In this document: positions 15,501-18,162 of the stretch, one piece after another
Layout: every line of letters starts with the position of its first letter
Position numbering within the stretch: the stretch's first letter is position 1
Assembly (NCBI GenBank): GCA_027064085.1
Contig: JAMOQH010000034.1
Location: 1-18,162 of the forward strand
Direction of reading: 5' to 3'
Source of the DNA: a bacterium
Lineage (GTDB): Bacteria > UBP6 > JAFGXH01
DNA length: 18,162 bases
Program-made: the position numbers and the translations under genes
Notes under the pieces: generated by a model
Database searches by the model: none
What the model was told of the DNA's origin: nothing
What the model saw: the letters and a program-made list of their open reading frames with translations, nothing else

Positions 15501-17882
15501 AAACCACTTAAGTAAATTAGACGACTTTTGTTGACTACTTTCATCATTTAAGAACGCTGATAAGTCTTTATCATCAGCTAATATTCCCTCTTCTCTCAAT
15601 AAAGAAATAATTCTGATAGTATTTCTAATGTCTATTCCCAAAAGATCACTTATATAATCAACTCTTGTCTCGTTTTCCGCAGATTTTCTACTCTTACTTT
15701 TTATCAACATAGAAATCATATTAACAGCTATCTCTTTATCTTCTTCAGCTATTTTTTTTGAAGCTCTAATAATAGTTTGTGCATCCATAACACTTTTAGA
15801 TAAAATACTATCCGCATAAATACGTGGTGAATTTTGTCCACGCTTAATATAACCTGATTGCTCAAGAGCTGTTATTGCAGTTTTTACTCTTGTCTCCAAA
15901 TCATAAATATTATCGTCCCATCCAGCTTTTCTTGCTATTTCAAGGGCTGATTGTGTTATATTTTTTCTAGTTCTAGTAATATCTTTTATAGCTTTCCAGA
16001 TCTGTCCGATTTCACTAATACTTAGCTTTGTTTGATTTAATAGATTAAAATGCGCATTAAGATCATTATCATCATATAAAATGAAACATTCAGCATCAAT
16101 TGTTTGATCTCTTCCCGCTCTGCCAGCTTCTTGAACATAATTTTCTAAGGAATTCGAAATTTGATAATGTATAACTAAACCAACATCAGATTTATCTACT
16201 CCCATACCAAATGCAGAAGTTGCAACCATAATATCAATATTACCAAGTATGAACTGCTCCTGATTCTTGTTTTTCTGTTGTTTATCCATCTTACCATGAT
16301 AAGAAGCAGCATTATAACCATCGCTTTTAAGTCTATCCGCAATCTCTTCAGTTAATTTAGTCTTAGATGCATAAACAATAGTTGGAGTTTGCTTCTCTTC
16401 TATAAGCAGTCTTAATCTATCATACTTATCCGATTTAGCACATTCTATTACTTTATAGGATAGATTTTTCCTCGAAATACTCGCTGAAAAAAACTCCATC
16501 TCAACACCTATATAATCTTTAAAATAAGCCATTATATCATCTACTACACTTTGTTTTGCTGTTGCAGTAAAACAAGAAACTGGTATCATTTTTTCTAAAT
16601 TTTTAGCTTTATATAACTTATTTATGAATTCACCAATATACAAGTAATCAACTCTAAAATCCTGACCCCATGCAGAAAAACAATGAGCTTCATCAATAAC
16701 AAATCTCTCAATTTTTCTTGATAACAATAACCTTTCCATTGATTTTGATCTCAATGATTCAGGAGAAATATACAGAAGTTTTGCTTCACCATTTTCAACT
16801 CTTTTAATAGTTTCTGATCTTTCTATTGGATCAAGCAATCCATTAATTGCAACTGCACATGTAATACCCTTTGATTCCAAATTATCTACTTGGTCTTTCA
16901 TTAGTGATTGAAGTGGAGATATGATTACTGTAAGTCCACCTGATGCTTTCCCTGACATAAGTGCAGGAACTTGAAAAGTAATTGACTTACCACCGCCAGT
17001 TGGAAATATAGCTAAAAGTGATTTTCCTTCCATTGCTGCCGTAGCCGCTTCTTTTTGCAATTCTTTCCCATCAAAAGATCTAAAATTATCATAACCAAAG
17101 TAATGACGTAACCCTTGTGTTGGATCTAATTGTGAACGACAATATGAACAACCCATATCACATGGCTTACTTCTTAAAACAGATATTACATTTTCCACTT
17201 TTGGATACTTCATAAGAACCCATTTTGGTGTAACTGATGCATCATCTCTAGAATTAATCACTGACAATGCATATGCTAATTCAATAGAATTATTCTCGAT
17301 TAAGTTTGTTAAATTTACATTTTCACAAATTCTTTCTTTAAATACACTATTTATTAGTTTTATTATATTTTTTTCTTTTCTCTCAGTTTTCCAAAAAATT
17401 AGCTTAGATTTCTGTAATTTTTCATCTACGTACTTGAAAAAGCCTTTAAATTCATCTGTATCTTTTAACAAAATACTAAAGATATCCTTCATATTCTGCG
17501 ATAATTTTTTATAAGCATTTATTTCATCATAGAAAAGTTCCCTTGCCTTAATAGAGTCATTAACAGGGTTATTTAACTGTTCTGTAAGTAGCTTGTCATC
17601 TTTCACTAACTTGTGATATGGATTCTTAGCGAACAGTAAAGGAGATAAATACAAAGTATCAATTATATCTTTACTATCCAAACTAGTATCTGACTTTCTT
17701 ATATAGACTAAGTCATGATTCAATATATTATGACCACATATATATTCGGCATCCTCTACAAACGGAAAAAATTCATCCTTTTTACCTGTATGCACATTCC
17801 CACCAAATTCGTCTACAGCACCAAAGTCAACAATTTTCCTACTATCGATATTCACTTCTGTATCAATAAATACTATCTTCAT
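12501..17882 (-). CDS. Exonuclease-RecQ-UvrD-LexA-like (S24) fusion protein
   Basis: The start is ATG 17882, because AGAGG lies eight bases upstream; the longer frame from TTG 17918 lacks a site. Domains of the 1793-residue product: 1-130, DnaQ-like exonuclease (D7, E9, D57, D109; the usual histidine five before D109 is Asn104); C241-X3-C245-X2-C248, a possible zinc site; about 255-640, RecQ (Walker A PTGGGKS with K299, DEAH 397-400, QEAGRAGRD near 585) with winged-helix-like segments after it but no canonical RecQ zinc motif; about 1040-1490, UvrD-type SF1 helicase (GPGSGKT with K1072, DEAQ at 1173, GDDDQNIYGFRG near 1200, VALTRAK near 1460); 1500-1660, unassigned; about 1670-1793, LexA-like S24 protease with Ala1678-Gly1679, Ser1714 and Lys1751. 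It probably processes broken or invading DNA and may be controlled by self-cleavage. First gene of the operon. Confidence 0.9.
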   Translation of the reverse strand: MKIVFIDTEVNIDSRKIVDFGAVDEFGGNVHTGKKDEFFPFVEDAEYICGHNILNHDLVYIRKSDTSLDSKDIIDTLYLSPLLFAKNPYHKLVKDDKLLTEQLNNPVNDSIKARELFYDEINAYKKLSQNMKDIFSILLKDTDEFKGFFKYVDEKLQKSKLIFWKTERKEKNIIKLINSVFKERICENVNLTNLIENNSIELAYALSVINSRDDASVTPKWVLMKYPKVENVISVLRSKPCDMGCSYCRSQLDPTQGLRHYFGYDNFRSFDGKELQKEAATAAMEGKSLLAIFPTGGGKSITFQVPALMSGKASGGLTVIISPLQSLMKDQVDNLESKGITCAVAINGLLDPIERSETIKRVENGEAKLLYISPESLRSKSMERLLLSRKIERFVIDEAHCFSAWGQDFRVDYLYIGEFINKLYKAKNLEKMIPVSCFTATAKQSVVDDIMAYFKDYIGVEMEFFSASISRKNLSYKVIECAKSDKYDRLRLLIEEKQTPTIVYASKTKLTEEIADRLKSDGYNAASYHGKMDKQQKNKNQEQFILGNIDIMVATSAFGMGVDKSDVGLVIHYQISNSLENYVQEAGRAGRDQTIDAECFILYDDNDLNAHFNLLNQTKLSISEIGQIWKAIKDITRTRKNITQSALEIARKAGWDDNIYDLETRVKTAITALEQSGYIKRGQNSPRIYADSILSKSVMDAQTIIRASKKIAEEDKEIAVNMISMLIKSKSRKSAENETRVDYISDLLGIDIRNTIRIISLLREEGILADDKDLSAFLNDESSQQKSSNLLKWFKELEIFLINNIVEDGVYNIKALNESADKEGLKKVTTDKIITLLNFWEIKGWIKKDTSKGDRNHIRVVFKKEHDNLNTLYNNRINVSDFILNFLYEKNSSNDSNFAVEFSVNELKDEFNYSNQLMGTEITLKAVEESLFYLSRIGALKIEGGFLVIYNRLNIQRLELDNRIKYKIDDYKTLDTYYKQKGHQIHIVGEYAKKMISDYLGALKFVDDYFQLEYKAFLSKYFKDDKKDMLKKNITPKKFEELFGSLSTSQLSIIKDNETKYIVVAAGPGSGKTRILVHKLASLLLLEDVKHEQLLMLTFSRASAIEFKKRLKDLIGAAANYIDIKTFHSYCFDLQGKVGDVNRSDSIVAETAEMILNDEIEHSRITKTVMVIDEAQDMDKNEFNFIRSMVKQNENMRVIAVGDDDQNIYGFRGSSSEYMKKILNATDAKLYELVENYRSKSNLINLSNGFASIIQNRMKNTPILPVRKEAGEIFACHYNQSDNMITNVIESILKTSWSGNTCILTNTNFEALQVVGLLTEKNLNVKLIQAYDNINPINLNEIRYFLDKLHFDEEMHIIDKIQWINAKRSLFSKFSASDNLDTIRRMISDFEETSGKVMYISDLLIHLKESKLEDFVSTNDNAYYVSTIHKSKGREFDNVVIMLDKFELNNEEQKRALYVALTRAKNNLQVHYKDVKLNDVFRKIGDDIRFISPTKVNEKLAKLYLPLSYKDVFLSYNYNKGISESLQDLVSGDELSVDVKGCYDRKKNKILLFSKKFKNELQNYLNRGYVFSIARVRHVVFWKSEDKKTDTRVLLPIIELVKNNQIYDISATIGSNNTHKNNELEIDCSRKVEYIRFSKNSNYVIEQNYEDMITLKENDKLIQINKIRKVNNIGKISAGALNSVDNEYLGEVLIPENIINKNETYFILEVTGDSMIDVGIDIGDKILVRKQNYAERKDIVVAIVDDEATVKRYNRIGDSILLIPENKNYEPILIKDENLFINGIVEGVLKGSI

Positions 17883-18047
17883 AATATCAACCTCTAATAT
17901 CTTTTTCTGTATCAACAACAGTCAATAGTTTCATCATAACACTTACTATAATCCATACATCTAATCATTCACGCATAATTAAACGAATCATTTTCAATAT
18001 ATGTTCCGATAGTTATTCTTTAACTACATATTATTTATGTATTTTAT
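17883..18047 (-). other. Leader region upstream of the large helicase gene
   Basis: About 165 A/T-rich bases between the candidate -10 box and the start codon. It contains the ribosome binding site AGAGG at about 17891-17895. I see no clear riboswitch, hairpin-terminator pair or operator palindrome in it. Confidence 0.4.
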
Positions 18048-18076
18048 ATTATAATAACATAAATAAAAGTTTTTAA
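18048..18076 (-). promoter_or_regulatory. Candidate promoter of the helicase-NERD-MazG operon
   Basis: Minus strand: TTAAAA (18071-18076, four of six matches to the -35 consensus), 17-base spacer, perfect TATAAT (18048-18053). It leaves an untranslated leader of about 160 bases before ATG 17882. No LexA-box-like GAAC....GTTC palindrome was found here. Confidence 0.4.
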
Positions 18077-18090
18077 TAGGGTTAAAAGTC

Positions 18091-18104
18091 ATATTTATAA
18101 ATAT
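18091..18104. repeat. 14-base perfect palindrome
   Basis: ATATTTATAAATAT is identical to its reverse complement. It sits about 15 bases upstream of the candidate -35 box of the large operon and directly after the stop codon of the upstream frame. It could be an operator or simply A/T-rich chance; there is no U-tract that would make it a terminator. Confidence 0.5.
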
Positions 18105-18162
18105 TCATTGATTTTCACAAACATTACACTTAATTGCCATAAATTCGTCACACTTGCCCCTT
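18105..18162 (-). CDS. C-terminal end of an upstream gene (partial)
   Basis: The last 18 codons before TGA (18105-18107) read RGKCDEFMAIKCNVCENQ and run off the right edge. The cysteine spacing (C-X7-C-X2-C) is unlike random A/T-rich sequence and suggests the tail of a zinc-binding protein encoded upstream on the same strand. It ends about 220 bases before the large helicase gene. Too short to name. Confidence 0.3.
   Translation of the reverse strand, partial: RGKCDEFMAIKCNVCENQ

Noticed and set aside
17130-17165. C-X3-C-X2-C resembles the radical SAM iron-sulfur motif
   Set aside because: The surroundings are a helicase linker with no radical SAM barrel or other family motifs.
17715-17897. 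Plus-strand open frame over the start of the large helicase gene
   Set aside because: Antisense to the DnaQ-like exonuclease domain; no ribosome binding site.
17883-18162. LexA (SOS) box upstream of the operon with the LexA-like protein
   Set aside because: No GAAC-N4-GTTC or close match was found on either strand.

Overview
The window comes from a low-GC Firmicute, most likely of the Clostridia. The DNA is very A/T-rich, starts carry strong AAGGAG-type ribosome binding sites, genes are tightly packed on one strand, and the LexA-like domain resembles Bacillus/Clostridium LexA. All convincing genes lie on the minus strand, so transcription runs from the right end of the window to the left. 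No tRNA, rRNA, CRISPR array, transposase or integrase was seen.

Right and centre (about 3480-18080) is a defence-island-like block of extremely A/T-rich genes. In transcription order: (1) a ~1793-residue protein joining a DnaQ-like 3'-5' exonuclease domain, a RecQ helicase core, a UvrD-type SF1 helicase and a C-terminal LexA-like (S24) self-cleaving protease domain; (2) a NERD nuclease-domain gene whose N-terminal membrane segment is in another reading frame, so the gene looks frameshifted; (3) a small MazG-like NTP pyrophosphohydrolase; (4) a DEAH helicase with an N-terminal Vsr/DUF559-like nuclease fold and an internal excisionase-type helix-turn-helix; then, after a ~480-base A/T-rich gap, (5) an McrB-like AAA+ motor and (6) its large McrC-like partner (DUF2357 plus a PD-(D/E)XK nuclease). 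The block ends in a good intrinsic terminator at about 3484-3526. Genes 5 and 6 are a type IV (McrBC-like) restriction pair. Genes 1-4 are separated by short gaps and look like one or two further nucleic-acid-processing units. Their joint function is inferred from domain content and proximity only.

Left (1-3170) has visibly higher GC and a different kind of gene: a ~110-residue protein of unknown function, a helical-repeat protein ending in a SEC-C zinc motif, and a DUF6933/pRiA4b ORF-3-like gene that is split by an in-frame TGA and probably frameshifted again near its end. Between the two blocks (3186-3415) lies a broken small gene. The composition change, the pseudogenes and the terminator together mark 3170-3530 as a junction between host-like sequence and an acquired cassette.

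The most unusual feature is gene 1. It has a complete LexA-style cleavage site and Ser/Lys dyad fused to a double helicase, which suggests an enzyme that could be switched off, or released, by RecA-dependent self-cleavage during DNA damage or phage infection.
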